Part shown: piece after piece, positions 44,147 through 53,027 of the stretch
How the letters are laid out: each line of letters opens with the position of its first letter
Position numbering within the stretch: the stretch's first letter is position 1
Source: an uncultured Planctomycetales bacterium
GTDB taxonomy: Bacteria > Planctomycetota > Planctomycetia > Isosphaerales > Isosphaeraceae
Direction: 5' to 3'
DNA length: 64,000 nucleotides
Assembly: GCA_903926465.1 (NCBI GenBank)
Contig: CAIYJE010000055.1
Coordinates: 32,361 to 96,360, forward strand
Program-made: the position numbers and the translations under genes
The notes under the pieces: model-generated
The model's input: only the letters and a program-made list of their open reading frames with translations
Database searches by the model: none
What the model was told of the DNA's origin: nothing

Positions 44147-44824
44147 GTGACGGACCCATTTCGCGAAGCGCAGCCCGAAAAACCTGCCCCCAAGGCTGTG
44201 ATCAGCCGGGTCAGTCTGTACTTGCGCCAGCTTGAGAACCTTCAGAGGTTCGGTCATAAGACCATCTCCAGCAGCCAGCTTGGGAGTTTGCTGGGCATCA
44301 ATGACGCCCAGGTGCGCAAAGACCTCGCTCACTTTGGGCCGTTCGGACACCCTGGCATTGGCTATCAGATCGAAGAATTGATTCCCATCCTGCGCGGAAT
44401 TCTGGGGATTGATCGGGTTTGGAAAACGGCGTTGATTGGTCTTGGCAACCTGGGACGTGCCCTGTTGCGGTACCGGGGGTTCCGGGGCCGTGGCTTTCAG
44501 GTGATTGCCCTGTTCGATACCGACCCCAAAAAGATTGGCCAGACGCACGCAGGGTTAACCGTTCATTCTCTGCAAGAGCTGCCCACGGTGGCGGCGGAAC
44601 TCGGAATCCAGCTCGCCATCCTGACAGTGCCCGCCGAGGTGGCCCAAGCTGTGGCCGATCTGGCGATAACCAGCGGAATTCAGGGCATTCTCAACTTTGC
44701 CCCGGCACCTCTGAACTTGCCAGAAACCACCGCCCTGGTCTCGGTTGATTTAAGCACCCAGCTTGAGCAACTGGCCTACAAGGTGCTCACCGCCCACGCT
44801 GGCCAGATTCCCCCCCACGAATAA
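44147..44824 (+). CDS. rex: Redox-sensing transcriptional repressor Rex
   Basis: A 225-residue NADH/NAD+-sensing repressor. The winged-helix N-terminus reads PKAVISRVSLYLRQLENL, then TISSSQLGSLLGINDAQVRKDLAHFG, and the Rossmann domain starts ALIGLGNLGRALLRY and continues VIALFDTDPKKIGQ. The C-terminal swap helix ends LEQLAYKVLTAH. NADH binding lowers DNA affinity, so Rex targets respond when NADH is high. I prefer the GTG at 44147 with GGAG nine bases upstream; ATG 44048 would add 33 residues atypical of Rex. I saw no TTGTG(A)...(T)CACAA Rex site with the right 18-base spacing in the window. tRNA-Gln follows 68 bases downstream. Confidence 0.92.
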   Translation: MTDPFREAQPEKPAPKAVISRVSLYLRQLENLQRFGHKTISSSQLGSLLGINDAQVRKDLAHFGPFGHPGIGYQIEELIPILRGILGIDRVWKTALIGLGNLGRALLRYRGFRGRGFQVIALFDTDPKKIGQTHAGLTVHSLQELPTVAAELGIQLAILTVPAEVAQAVADLAITSGIQGILNFAPAPLNLPETTALVSVDLSTQLEQLAYKVLTAHAGQIPPHE

Positions 44825-44892
44825 AAACCGGCCCTTGTTTTTCAACCCGGACTTTCCGTTCTCGCTCTGCTGAGTTACACTAAGCTTGTGAT

Positions 44893-44963
44893 TACCCGGT
44901 GGTGAAACGGTATCACAACGGGTTTTGGTCCCGTTTTTCCTGGTTCGAATCCAGGCCGGGTAG
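44893..44963 (+). tRNA. tRNA-Gln (anticodon TTG)
   Basis: A 71-nt cloverleaf. Acceptor TACCCGG (44893-44899) pairs with CCGGGTA (44956-44962), with discriminator G. The anticodon stem ACGGG/CCCGT encloses the loop TTTTGGT, whose centre is TTG. The T arm CCTGG-TTCGAAT-CCAGG is perfect. CCA is not encoded. Confidence 0.93.
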
Positions 44964-45132
44964 CTTAGAAGTGATTCCAAAACGTGGGACAGGTATCCCG
45001 TCCCCGGTTTGGAATTTGCTTTTTGAAGGTTGAGGCAAAGTTATTATTACTTTGCATTCATAGCGGATAGGCCATGCAAATCATTAGCTCGGAATCGGGT
45101 TGTAGGTACACGCTTGATACGGTTGTCGCGGC

Positions 45133-46389
45133 CTAACCGCCTGCGGGCAACGTGAGCACAGGTCCACCAGATTTGGCATCGTCCGTGAGCTGGAGTGAGA
45201 ACAGCAGGTCGATTACGGTCAGGGTGGCCTTGGATGGCGCATCATCTTCACGGATGTAGAACCAGAAATCCTTATACTGGATGGCCACTTCGGCGTTCTT
45301 GGGCTTGTGTTTGGAGTGGTACACCCGGAACTGGCCGGCGGTAACCCTGGTCCAGTCAAACGGGCATCCATCGGTGTCCAGAACGGTGGGGGCAACCCGA
45401 CTGGCCGAGTGATCGGGCGGTACGCAAACCCCCTTGGATAGAAACGTGAGCATCTGGAGGATCGACCGCGAGTTAATCACCAGTTCCTTTTCGCCCAGGG
45501 GAGTTGGCAACTCGTTCGCGTCGGTCTCCGCATACTCGGAACGAATCGTGTATTCGCTTTTGCCAGGCTGAAGTCTGAGCAAGCGTGCAATCTCTTGCAT
45601 CTCGAACGAATCTCGTTCGTGCGCTTTCACTCGGATCACCAGTTCCTGCGTCTTCTTCTTGAGCAGAACATGCTCATTATCGCCGGCGCTCCGAAACACC
45701 ATGTCGTCTTTGGCGGCATCCACCAGGTCTCGGCCGTAAACGGTACTGGTGGCAACCCGGTCGGACCGGTCTTCTTCGCGGCTGACGTTCAAGAACTCAA
45801 TCGCCTGACGATCCGCCAGCGCAACCATCAACGCAACCAGGTAGCGATAATCTTCATTATCATCCGGTGCGCGAGGGACCATGTCATTGGCCCGGGGTGC
45901 ATTGTTGAGGTCGTTGATATCGTTGATGACGATCATCAAAAACTGTTCGAGGTTCATGCCCGCCCGTGCCATCCGGATTGCATCGGTGCTCAGGGGGGTC
46001 ATCAGGGCCTTGGCCATTTCCCGGCCTTCGCGTGGGTGGTAGCTCAGGGTCGGTGCATCGCGCAGGAAAAGCTCGCCAATCCCCAGGTTGGAGAAGCCAG
46101 GTCCAGAACCGTCTCTCCCGCCCGTGAAACTATTCCGAGACGAGACCTCGAACTGGCTGGTGATACTTGGCAGGTCCACAAAGACGGGTGAGTCTCCGTA
46201 CCGCAGGCAGACAATGTTCAGCAGCAGTTGCTCGTCATTCGTGCGGCGGAACGACTCGTTGTAGCGAATGCGGGTCTTCTGAAGCGCAGTTGGGCCCACG
46301 CAACCGGCCGCCGTGGTCAGGACCACAAGCAGCAGGAGACTCAATGGCGGGATTCTGAGGCCCAGTCGATTCCGGATAAACCTTGGCAT
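45133..46389 (-). CDS. Lipoprotein, family of unknown function
   Basis: A 418-residue lipoprotein. A basic/hydrophobic signal (RIPPLSLLLLVVLTTAAGC) ends in a good lipobox. The mature part starts with a block I recognise from a family seen across planctomycetes and proteobacteria but cannot name: RYNESFRRTNDEQLLLNIVCLRYGDSP, then FVDLPSITSQFEVS. Later stretches (IEFLNVSREEDRSDR, INSRSILQMLTFLSKGVCVP, EVAIQYKDFWFYIREDD) look like a globular alpha/beta protein. It is predicted to be anchored in the periplasm or outer membrane. No enzymatic motif is evident. It stands alone, with its promoter region to the right and the tRNA convergent on its left. Confidence 0.75.
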   Translation of the reverse strand: MPRFIRNRLGLRIPPLSLLLLVVLTTAAGCVGPTALQKTRIRYNESFRRTNDEQLLLNIVCLRYGDSPVFVDLPSITSQFEVSSRNSFTGGRDGSGPGFSNLGIGELFLRDAPTLSYHPREGREMAKALMTPLSTDAIRMARAGMNLEQFLMIVINDINDLNNAPRANDMVPRAPDDNEDYRYLVALMVALADRQAIEFLNVSREEDRSDRVATSTVYGRDLVDAAKDDMVFRSAGDNEHVLLKKKTQELVIRVKAHERDSFEMQEIARLLRLQPGKSEYTIRSEYAETDANELPTPLGEKELVINSRSILQMLTFLSKGVCVPPDHSASRVAPTVLDTDGCPFDWTRVTAGQFRVYHSKHKPKNAEVAIQYKDFWFYIREDDAPSKATLTVIDLLFSLQLTDDAKSGGPVLTLPAGG

Positions 46390-46747
46390 CGTCCCCAGTC
46401 GGGTTCGGGGAACGTCTGAAGAAAACGAGTTGTCCTTACTATCGGAATAATCGCTACTTTTGCTTGAGTCGAAAGCGGAAGGCCTGAGCGACAGGCAGGT
46501 TGCCTCGTCGGCTATTTCGATCGCGGTTCACGGTTGCACGGCACACGGTTTATGTGGAAGGCCAAAGGCTCGTTTCAAGACAGCACAGACCAGATTTCGC
46601 CTCGATTGGCGTGGATAACGCAAATGTGAATCACCAAATGGACCAACGCCCCCGACTGAAGTTCACAGGTCTCTGGAGTGAGACCCGGACTCAGGCGGGG
46701 GCGGTTGTTGAATCGGTCTTGGGCGTGCTCGGCTTCTGGTTCTGAAC
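46390..46747. other. Intergenic region with a repeat fragment
   Basis: 358 bases between two minus-strand genes. CGCGGTTCACGGTTGCACGGC with ACACGG (about 46522-46548) is a copy of the GGTTCACG/GTTGCACAC repeat end found at 24464, 26385 and 38941. The promoter for the lipoprotein gene should lie near 46400-46450. I see no gene. Confidence 0.45.
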
Positions 46748-47416
46748 TCAGGAGGCCGCAGGGGTGACCCAGGCAGGGGCCGATTGTTCGTGTCGAGAGA
46801 TGGAGTCGGCAATCAAAAGGGTTTCGGCAATGGCATCAAGTCCGGCCAGCAGCCGCTTGCGCTGCTCGGAGGGAATCTCAAAGCTGTAGCTTGTGGATTT
46901 TCCTTCAGGCTGGTGAACGGTGATGGTGCTGGCTTCCAGGTTCACGGTGGCTTCCAAGGTTGGATGTGCGGCCACTGCGCCGGCGATGGCACGCCAGTCG
47001 GCTTCGGGCAATTCAATAGGCAGCAAGCCGTTGTTGAACGAATTCTGCTCGAAGATGTCGGCAAATCCTTCATGCTTGCCAGGGGCAATCAGAACCCGGT
47101 AGCCGGCCTGAGATACGGCCCACACGGCATGTTCTCGGCTGGATCCGCATCCAAAGTTCTTGCCGACCACCAGAATGGAGGCCCCTTTGAAGTGGGGATT
47201 GTTGAGCGGGAAGGTCGCTTCGTAGGCGCCCTGCTGCTCTGGGGTATCCACCTCGGGAGCACCGCCGGCAACGTACCGTTTGTCGGCGAAGAGCAGGGGG
47301 CCGTAGCCGGTCCGCTCAATTCGCTTGAGGTACCGGGCGGGAATGATGAGGTCGGTGTTAACGTCGGTCCAGTCCAGCAGGGCAACGTGACCGCGGTGCG
47401 TGGTGAAAGCTTCCAT
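46748..47416 (-). CDS. leuD: 3-isopropylmalate dehydratase small subunit LeuD
   Basis: A 222-residue swivel-domain subunit of isopropylmalate isomerase in leucine synthesis. Family marks are DWTDVNTDLIIPARYLKRI at the start and the catalytic-loop block GKNFGCGSSREHAVWAVSQAGYRVLIAP with the SREHA motif. NSFNNGLLPIELPEADW is also typical. It follows leuC by 54 bases and, like leuC, starts with the same 13-base leader GAGATCGCCCATG. The C-terminal tail after about residue 195 is longer than in the 200-residue enterobacterial protein. It forms a heterodimer with LeuC. leuA and leuB are not in the window. Confidence 0.94.
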   Translation of the reverse strand: MEAFTTHRGHVALLDWTDVNTDLIIPARYLKRIERTGYGPLLFADKRYVAGGAPEVDTPEQQGAYEATFPLNNPHFKGASILVVGKNFGCGSSREHAVWAVSQAGYRVLIAPGKHEGFADIFEQNSFNNGLLPIELPEADWRAIAGAVAAHPTLEATVNLEASTITVHQPEGKSTSYSFEIPSEQRKRLLAGLDAIAETLLIADSISRHEQSAPAWVTPAAS

Positions 47417-47470
47417 GGGCGATCTCTGGTATGGGGTTGAGCGGGGGAAGACCGGGGCTCTGTGTCGGTG

Positions 47471-48883
47471 TTAGTGTGCGAGCAGATTTCGGACATCGGT
47501 AAAGGTGCCGGCCACGGCGGCGGCGGCGGCCATGGCTGGGCTCACCAAGTGGGTACGACCGCCTGGGCCCTGACGTCCTTCGAAGTTGCGGTTGCTGGTG
47601 CTGGCCGAGCGCTGGCCTGGCGTGAGCTTGTCTGGGTTCATGGCCAGACACATGCTGCAACCGGCCTCTCGCCATTCGGCTCCGGCGGCGGTGAAGATCT
47701 GGTCGAGCCCTTCGGCGTGGGCCTGGGCCTTGACCTGTTCACTGCCGGGCACAACCAAGACCCGAACCCCCGAGGCTACCTTGCGCCCCTTCAGAACATG
47801 GGCTGCGGTTCGTAGGTCCTCAATTCGGCCGTTGGTGCACGAGCCGATGAACACGATATCGACCGGGATCTTGTTGATTGGCGTGCCTGGCTCCAGGCCC
47901 ATGTAGTGGAGGGCGCGTTCGGCATCGCCCCGCTGTGCGGCTGGAATTTCGTCCAGGCGGGGGACGTGGCCGGTAATGTCCACCGTCATATCGGGCGAGG
48001 TGCCCCACGTGACCTGGGGAACCAGGGTTGAAGCATCGATCCGGATATGCTGGTCGAACGCGTCTGGGGTATCGGTCTTGAGGGTGCGCCAGTCGGCCAG
48101 GGCGGCTTCCAGGGCTTGACCCTTGGGAGCGAACGGCCGATCGACCTGGGTCAGGTAATCGAAGGTGATTTCATCGGGAGCGATCAGGCCGGCCCTGGCA
48201 CCCGCTTCGATCGACATATTGCAGACGGTCATCCGGCCTTCCATGGAAAGGGCCGAGATTGCCGGTCCGTAATACTCAAGCACGCAGCCGGTGCCGCCGC
48301 CCGTGCCAATGGCCCGGATGATGGCCAGGATGATGTCTTTGGCTTCCAGCCCGGGGGCCAGCTTGCCCACAACTTCAATACCGAATGACTTCGGCCTTGG
48401 GCCTTGCCAAAGGGTTTGGGTGGCCAGAACGTGTTCAACCTCGCTGGTGCCAATGCCAAACGCCAAGGCGCCAAATGCGCCATGGGTGCTGGTGTGGCTA
48501 TCTCCGCAAACGATGGTGGTTCCCGGCAGGGTGATGCCGAGTTCGGGGCCAATCACATGGACAATCCCCTGCCGGCCGCTGCCCACGTCATAAAGGGTAA
48601 TGCCAAATTCCTGGCAATTCTTGCGCAGGGTTTCAACCTGTCGCCGAGACATTGGCTCGCGGATATCGAACTGGTTTTCGGTAGGAACGTTGTGGTCTGG
48701 CGTGGCAAAGGTCAGTTCAGGCCGACGGACCTTACGTCCAGCCAGGCGGAGGCCGTCGAATGCCTGCGGGCTGGTCACTTCATGAACCAGGTGACGATCA
48801 ATATAAAGCAGCGAGGAAGCATCGTTCCCGGTAACAAAGTGGCGATTCCAGACCTTCTCGAACAGGGTCGTGGGGCGGCTCAT
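47471..48883 (-). CDS. leuC: 3-isopropylmalate dehydratase large subunit LeuC
   Basis: A 470-residue aconitase-family subunit carrying the [4Fe-4S] cluster. It has [12 protein letters not shown] at the start, [33 protein letters not shown], the cluster Cys in [15 protein letters not shown] and the Cys pair in [12 protein letters not shown], and ends with [18 protein letters not shown]. The reaction is the interconversion of 2- and 3-isopropylmalate, with LeuD. ATG 48883 is chosen because the protein then starts at the family N-terminus; the frame upstream is not coding. The leader GAGATCGCC before the ATG is the same as in leuD, so both genes may share a translation signal. First gene of a leuCD pair. 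Confidence 0.94.
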   Translation of the reverse strand: MSRPTTLFEKVWNRHFVTGNDASSLLYIDRHLVHEVTSPQAFDGLRLAGRKVRRPELTFATPDHNVPTENQFDIREPMSRRQVETLRKNCQEFGITLYDVGSGRQGIVHVIGPELGITLPGTTIVCGDSHTSTHGAFGALAFGIGTSEVEHVLATQTLWQGPRPKSFGIEVVGKLAPGLEAKDIILAIIRAIGTGGGTGCVLEYYGPAISALSMEGRMTVCNMSIEAGARAGLIAPDEITFDYLTQVDRPFAPKGQALEAALADWRTLKTDTPDAFDQHIRIDASTLVPQVTWGTSPDMTVDITGHVPRLDEIPAAQRGDAERALHYMGLEPGTPINKIPVDIVFIGSCTNGRIEDLRTAAHVLKGRKVASGVRVLVVPGSEQVKAQAHAEGLDQIFTAAGAEWREAGCSMCLAMNPDKLTPGQRSASTSNRNFEGRQGPGGRTHLVSPAMAAAAAVAGTFTDVRNLLAH

Positions 48884-49495
48884 GGGCGATCTCAAATCGA
48901 ACGAAGGCTTTGGGAGCCCTCTTATGAGTACGGACATCTTGAAGAAGCAATCCAGGATTCTAACGGATTGGCCGGGGGTTCGCCCAGTCCAGGGGTCGAT
49001 GGTCGTCTCGTTTGTAGCCGCCCCCGCACCTTTTACGACGATTCACAATTGGTCTCCACAGGCAAGACCGTCGCCCCCCGGCTATCGCTTGGGGTGGTTT
49101 GTGAGAGCAACCGAGTTCGTGAACCGTGAGAATTTGGTATTAGTCCGTGTGGCCAATTGTTCAGTTGGTGGTGTCTTGTAAATGCAAACGATCTGGGAGC
49201 GGCCTGAAACGCTCGATGCCAGGGCGGGCAATTCTGGTATAGTATTTCGCTTACTGCGATCGAACCGGTTCTGAAGCGTCTGGCGAGCAGGCCAGCGTCT
49301 TTAAAAGTTGATGGCAGGTGATGGACTGAGTTACGAATTGCCGATTTCAAGCCTGTGAGGGGTCTGGATTGGCCCGTGTGGGCCGTGCAGTAGGAACCTT
49401 GAAATTCGGTGCCGTTGGTTTTGTTGGCCAGGCCTTGCACCTGTGGTGTTCGGTCGACCTCAAGCGTTGAATTGAGATGGGCTCAGGAAATTGAG
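48884..49495. other. Intergenic region between leuC and cysD
   Basis: About 610 bases between divergent genes, expected to contain both promoters. TATAGT at 49238-49243 is a possible -10 box for cysD, but no good -35 is placed 17 bases upstream. GTTCGTGAACCGTGAG (about 49110-49128) is weakly like the dispersed GGTTCACG motif in reverse. I recognise no riboswitch and no gene. Confidence 0.4.
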
Positions 49496-50389
49496 ATGAA
49501 TCACTACCAGCAACTTGAGGCCGAAGCGATCGAGATTATTCGCGAGGCTGTGGCGGGTGCCCGCAAGCCAGTGATGATGTACTCGATTGGTAAAGACTCG
49601 TCGGTGATGCTACACCTGGCCCGCAAGGCGTTTTACCCTGCGCCGCCGCCATTTCCGTTGCTGCATGTGGACACCACCTGGAAGTTCCGGGAGATGTATG
49701 TCCATCGCGCACGGATGGTCGAGGAGTCTGGTATGCAGCTTTTGGTGCATACCAACCCCGAGGGGCTAGCCCAAGGGGTCAATCCGTTTACGCACGGATC
49801 GAGTTACCACACCGACGTCATGAAAACCCAGGCGCTGAAACAGGCGCTGGATATGCACGGGTTTGACGTGGTGTTTGGCGGGGCCCGCCGGGACGAAGAG
49901 AAATCACGCGCCAAGGAACGGATCTTTTCGTTCCGTTCGGCCGGGCACCGCTGGGATCCCAAGTCCCAGCGCCCAGAACTCTGGAATTTGTATAACACGC
50001 GCACCCGACCAGACGAATCGATTCGGGTCTTTCCGCTTTCGAACTGGACCGAGCTGGATATCTGGCAGTACCTGTACATTGAAAAGATTCCTATTGTGCC
50101 TTTGTACTTTGCCGCAAAACGCCCCGTGGTGAATCGCCAGGGGATGTGGATCATGGTGGATGACGAACGGATGCCGCTGGAGCCCGGCGAGCAGCCACAA
50201 ATGCGCTTGGTTCGGTTCCGAACGCTGGGCTGCTACCCGCTGACTGCCGCCATCGAGAGTTCTGCGACTACGATGGAGGAGATCATTGCCGAGACTTTCA
50301 ATACCGTGAGTTCCGAGCGTCAGGGTCGGTTAATCGACGCCGACCAGCCTGGCTCGATGGAAAAAAAGAAGCAGGAAGGGTACTTCTAA
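49496..50389 (+). CDS. cysD: Sulfate adenylyltransferase subunit 2 (CysD)
   Basis: A 297-residue PAPS-reductase-like ATP-pyrophosphatase that adenylylates sulfate to APS with CysN. The PP-loop is [59 protein letters not shown] and the C-terminal [14 protein letters not shown] match CysD. ATG 49496 has AGGA eight bases upstream; the longer frame is not the family N-terminus. The stop codon overlaps the start of cysNC by one base, so the two are translated together. In the assimilatory pathway it follows the CysTWA import system encoded upstream at 12841-16732. Confidence 0.95.
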   Translation: MNHYQQLEAEAIEIIREAVAGARKPVMMYSIGKDSSVMLHLARKAFYPAPPPFPLLHVDTTWKFREMYVHRARMVEESGMQLLVHTNPEGLAQGVNPFTHGSSYHTDVMKTQALKQALDMHGFDVVFGGARRDEEKSRAKERIFSFRSAGHRWDPKSQRPELWNLYNTRTRPDESIRVFPLSNWTELDIWQYLYIEKIPIVPLYFAAKRPVVNRQGMWIMVDDERMPLEPGEQPQMRLVRFRTLGCYPLTAAIESSATTMEEIIAETFNTVSSERQGRLIDADQPGSMEKKKQEGYF

Positions 50390-52269
50390 TGGCCGAACTA
50401 CATGCGGCGAATATCGTTGAGTACCTCGAAGAGCAGCGTCAAAAAGAGACCCTGCGGTTCATTACCTGCGGCAGCGTGGACGATGGTAAGAGCACGCTCA
50501 TTGGTCGCATGCTTTATGAGTCGAAGTGCATCTTTGATGATCAGCTCAAAGCGCTTGAGACAGACTCCAAGCGGTACGGCACCCAGGGCGAGAAGATTGA
50601 CTTTGCCCTGCTCGTGGATGGGCTTGAGGCTGAGCGTGAACAGGGTATAACCATCGATGTGGCCTATCGGTTCTTTGCCACCGATCGCCGGCGTTATATT
50701 GTGGCCGACACTCCGGGTCACGAGCAGTACACCCGGAACATGGCCACCGGTGCCTCCACCGCGCAACTGGCAATTCTCTTGATCGACGCCCGCAAGGGGA
50801 TCTTGCCCCAAACGCGCCGGCACCATCGAATTGTGACCATGATGGGAATCCGTCACGTGGTCTTGGCCGTCAACAAGATGGACCTGGTCAATTTTGACCC
50901 GGCAGTCTTCCATAAAATTGAGGCCGACTACCGCGAGTTTGCCCGCGATGCCCACCTGGACACGCTGACGGCCATCCCCTTGGCGGCCGTGCACGGTGAT
51001 AACGTGGTGAAACCGAGCCCCCAGACAACCTGGTATCACGGGCCCACGTTATTTGATCATCTTGATGCCGTGGATGTGAGCCACGCCTCTACCCGGCAGT
51101 CTTTCCGCCTGCCTGTGCAGTACGTGAACCGGCCCAACCTCAACTATCGCGGTTTCTGTGGTCGGATTGCGGAAGGGAAGGTTCGCCCGGGAGACCCGGT
51201 CCGGGTGCTTCCTTCGGGTCGCACCACCACCGTGCAATCGATTGACCTGTGGGATCAGCAACTGTCTGAGGCCGAAGAAGGGGCCTCGGTAACCCTGACC
51301 CTGGCCGACGAGGTGGATGTCAGCCGTGGTGATCTGATTGTGGCAACCGATGCACCACCGGAAGTGGCCGACCAGTTCCAGGTCCGCATCTTATGGATGG
51401 CCGAAGAGGCGCTGGTGCCCGGCCGACCGTTGCTCATGAAACTGCACGCCAAAGAAGTTTCGGCCTCGGTCATGGAGATCAAGTACCGAGAAGATTTGAA
51501 CACCGGGGCGCACCTGGCCGCCAAGGTTCTTCACCTGAATGAGATTGCCGTGGCCACGCTGGCCACGGGCCAACCGGTAGCATTTGAGCCTTACGCCACG
51601 AATCATGTGATGGGCGGCTTCATCCTGATTGACAGGCTGACGTTTGCCACGGTGGGGGCTGGCCTGATCGATTTTGCGCTCCGGCGTGCCAGCAATATTC
51701 ACTGGCAGGCGCTGGAACTGGGTAAGGGGCAGCGTGCGGCGCTGATGCACCAAACCCCGCGCTGCATCTGGTTCACGGGGCTTTCCGGGTCTGGCAAGTC
51801 TACCGTGGCCAATATGCTGGAGAAGCGTTTGCATGCCGAAGGGCGGCACACCTACATGCTAGACGGAGACAACGTCCGTCATGGCTTGAATCATGACCTT
51901 GGCTTCAGCGAAGCCGACCGCGTGGAAAACCTACGGCGGGTGGCGGAAGTGGCCAAGTTGATGGTGGATGCCGGGCTGATTGTGCTGGTGAGCTTCATCT
52001 CTCCGTTCCAGTCGGAACGGCGGATGGCCAGAGAGTTGTTCGAGCCTGGCGAGTTCCTGGAAATTCATGTGAACACGCCGTTGGCCGAATGTGAGCGCCG
52101 GGACGTGAAGGGGCTGTACGCCAAGGCACGCCGTGGAGAACTCAAGAACTTCACCGGCATTGATAGCCCGTATGAGCCACCGGTATCTCCTGAACTGGTG
52201 CTAGATACCAGCAAGGAAACCGCTGAGGAATGCGCCTTGCGCGTCTCGCAATTGATCCAGGGCCGCTGA
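50389..52269 (+). CDS. cysNC: Bifunctional sulfate adenylyltransferase subunit 1/adenylylsulfate kinase (CysNC)
   Basis: A 626-residue fusion. Residues 1-430 are the CysN GTPase: G1 GSVDDGKST (28-36), [12 protein letters not shown] and NKMD, with EF-Tu-like barrels to about 430. Residues about 455-626 are APS kinase: [20 protein letters not shown] with the P-loop at 464-472, [22 protein letters not shown] and [15 protein letters not shown]. The fused form makes PAPS from sulfate in two steps and is common outside enterobacteria. The start overlaps the cysD stop codon (TAATG). A plausible use of PAPS in this organism is both assimilation and sulfation of surface glycans, given the sulfatase in the window (inference). 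Confidence 0.95.
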   Translation: MAELHAANIVEYLEEQRQKETLRFITCGSVDDGKSTLIGRMLYESKCIFDDQLKALETDSKRYGTQGEKIDFALLVDGLEAEREQGITIDVAYRFFATDRRRYIVADTPGHEQYTRNMATGASTAQLAILLIDARKGILPQTRRHHRIVTMMGIRHVVLAVNKMDLVNFDPAVFHKIEADYREFARDAHLDTLTAIPLAAVHGDNVVKPSPQTTWYHGPTLFDHLDAVDVSHASTRQSFRLPVQYVNRPNLNYRGFCGRIAEGKVRPGDPVRVLPSGRTTTVQSIDLWDQQLSEAEEGASVTLTLADEVDVSRGDLIVATDAPPEVADQFQVRILWMAEEALVPGRPLLMKLHAKEVSASVMEIKYREDLNTGAHLAAKVLHLNEIAVATLATGQPVAFEPYATNHVMGGFILIDRLTFATVGAGLIDFALRRASNIHWQALELGKGQRAALMHQTPRCIWFTGLSGSGKSTVANMLEKRLHAEGRHTYMLDGDNVRHGLNHDLGFSEADRVENLRRVAEVAKLMVDAGLIVLVSFISPFQSERRMARELFEPGEFLEIHVNTPLAECERRDVKGLYAKARRGELKNFTGIDSPYEPPVSPELVLDTSKETAEECALRVSQLIQGR

Positions 52270-52582
52270 CCTCAGTCGGTTTGTTTTCTCCTGGAAATGC
52301 TGGCGAAATGAAGGTGTCCCCGCGATCATTCGGGATCCTCCTTCACTTCGCCATCGATGATCAAGGCTGCAAAGATGACAGCACGATTTCTCGCTACAGT
52401 TGCTGGGTTCTTGGCCTGTACCGCCAGTTTGCAGACCCAGGTGGGTGGCAACGCGGGATTCGGCCAGAACGGTGGTCGAGCCAAGGCCGAACAAAGCGAG
52501 CACAGCCTTCGGGTGCTCGCCAAGGATGATCAGCCGCCAAGTCCAACTTCCACATTTCTGGAAGCTAGCGTGCTGATGAATG
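52270..52582. other. Region downstream of cysNC, possible gene relic
   Basis: About 310 bases with no intact gene. A plus-strand frame (52375-52605) starts MTARFLATVAGFLACTASL, a possible signal peptide, and ends SVLMNVKADEFS before a stop. That ending resembles the start of SIMPL/DUF541-type proteins, so a truncated relic is possible. The evidence is thin and I do not call a gene. Confidence 0.3.
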
Positions 52583-52675
52583 TCAAAGCCGATGAGTTTT
52601 CTTAGAGCCGACCCACTCAGGGCACTGGAAAACACCGGGCATGGTCTGGAAGGCAAGAGCGTTCGCGGGGTTGTC

Positions 52676-53026
52676 TCAGGCTTTGGTCAGGTGGATCTTT
52701 TTATAAAGCTCAGATTGCTCAAGGAACGGCAGAATCAGCGTTCGCCAGCTATGCAAAGGTTTTCCCTTGGCGTCCACGGTATAAGCAGGAGGTAGAGCCT
52801 GGTACGTCTGTTCGTATTGAGAAAGCGCCAGAGCTATTTGCTTGAGGTTGTTCACACACTGGGCCCGCCGCGCAGCGGGTCCGGCCGAACGCGTGGCCGG
52901 TACGAGCAGGCCGACCAAAAGTAAACCGATCCCCAGAAGCATGAGCCAGGTGATCCAGCCTTGGTAACGCTTGATTTGCTGGGGCTGAACGCGGCTTGGC
53001 TTCTCGCCAGTATCGTGATTTGACAT
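52676..53026 (-). pseudogene. DUF1559 family gene cut by a nonsense codon
   Basis: The intact part encodes 116 residues: a membrane helix (WITWLMLLGIGLLLVGLLVP), then RRAQCVNNLKQIALALSQYEQTYQALPP and SWRTLILPFLEQSELYKKIHLTKA, before TGA at 52676-52678. Reading through, the same frame continues DNPANALAFQTMPGVFQCPE, which is the expected family sequence, with the conserved Trp of the WD(N/S)P motif replaced by the stop (TGG to TGA). The relic ends at another TGA at 52583. The N-terminus also lacks the canonical pilin cleavage site. ATG 53026 lies one base from the uvrA stop, so it was translationally coupled to uvrA. A short functional product cannot be excluded. Confidence 0.75.
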
Positions 53027-53027
53027 C

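Noticed and set aside
49238..49243. TATAGT as a cysD promoter -10
   Set aside because: No matching -35 at 16-18 bases, so not listed as a promoter feature.
52375..52605. Small secreted protein frame after cysNC
   Set aside because: Resembles the start of a SIMPL-type protein but ends abruptly; kept only as a possible relic.
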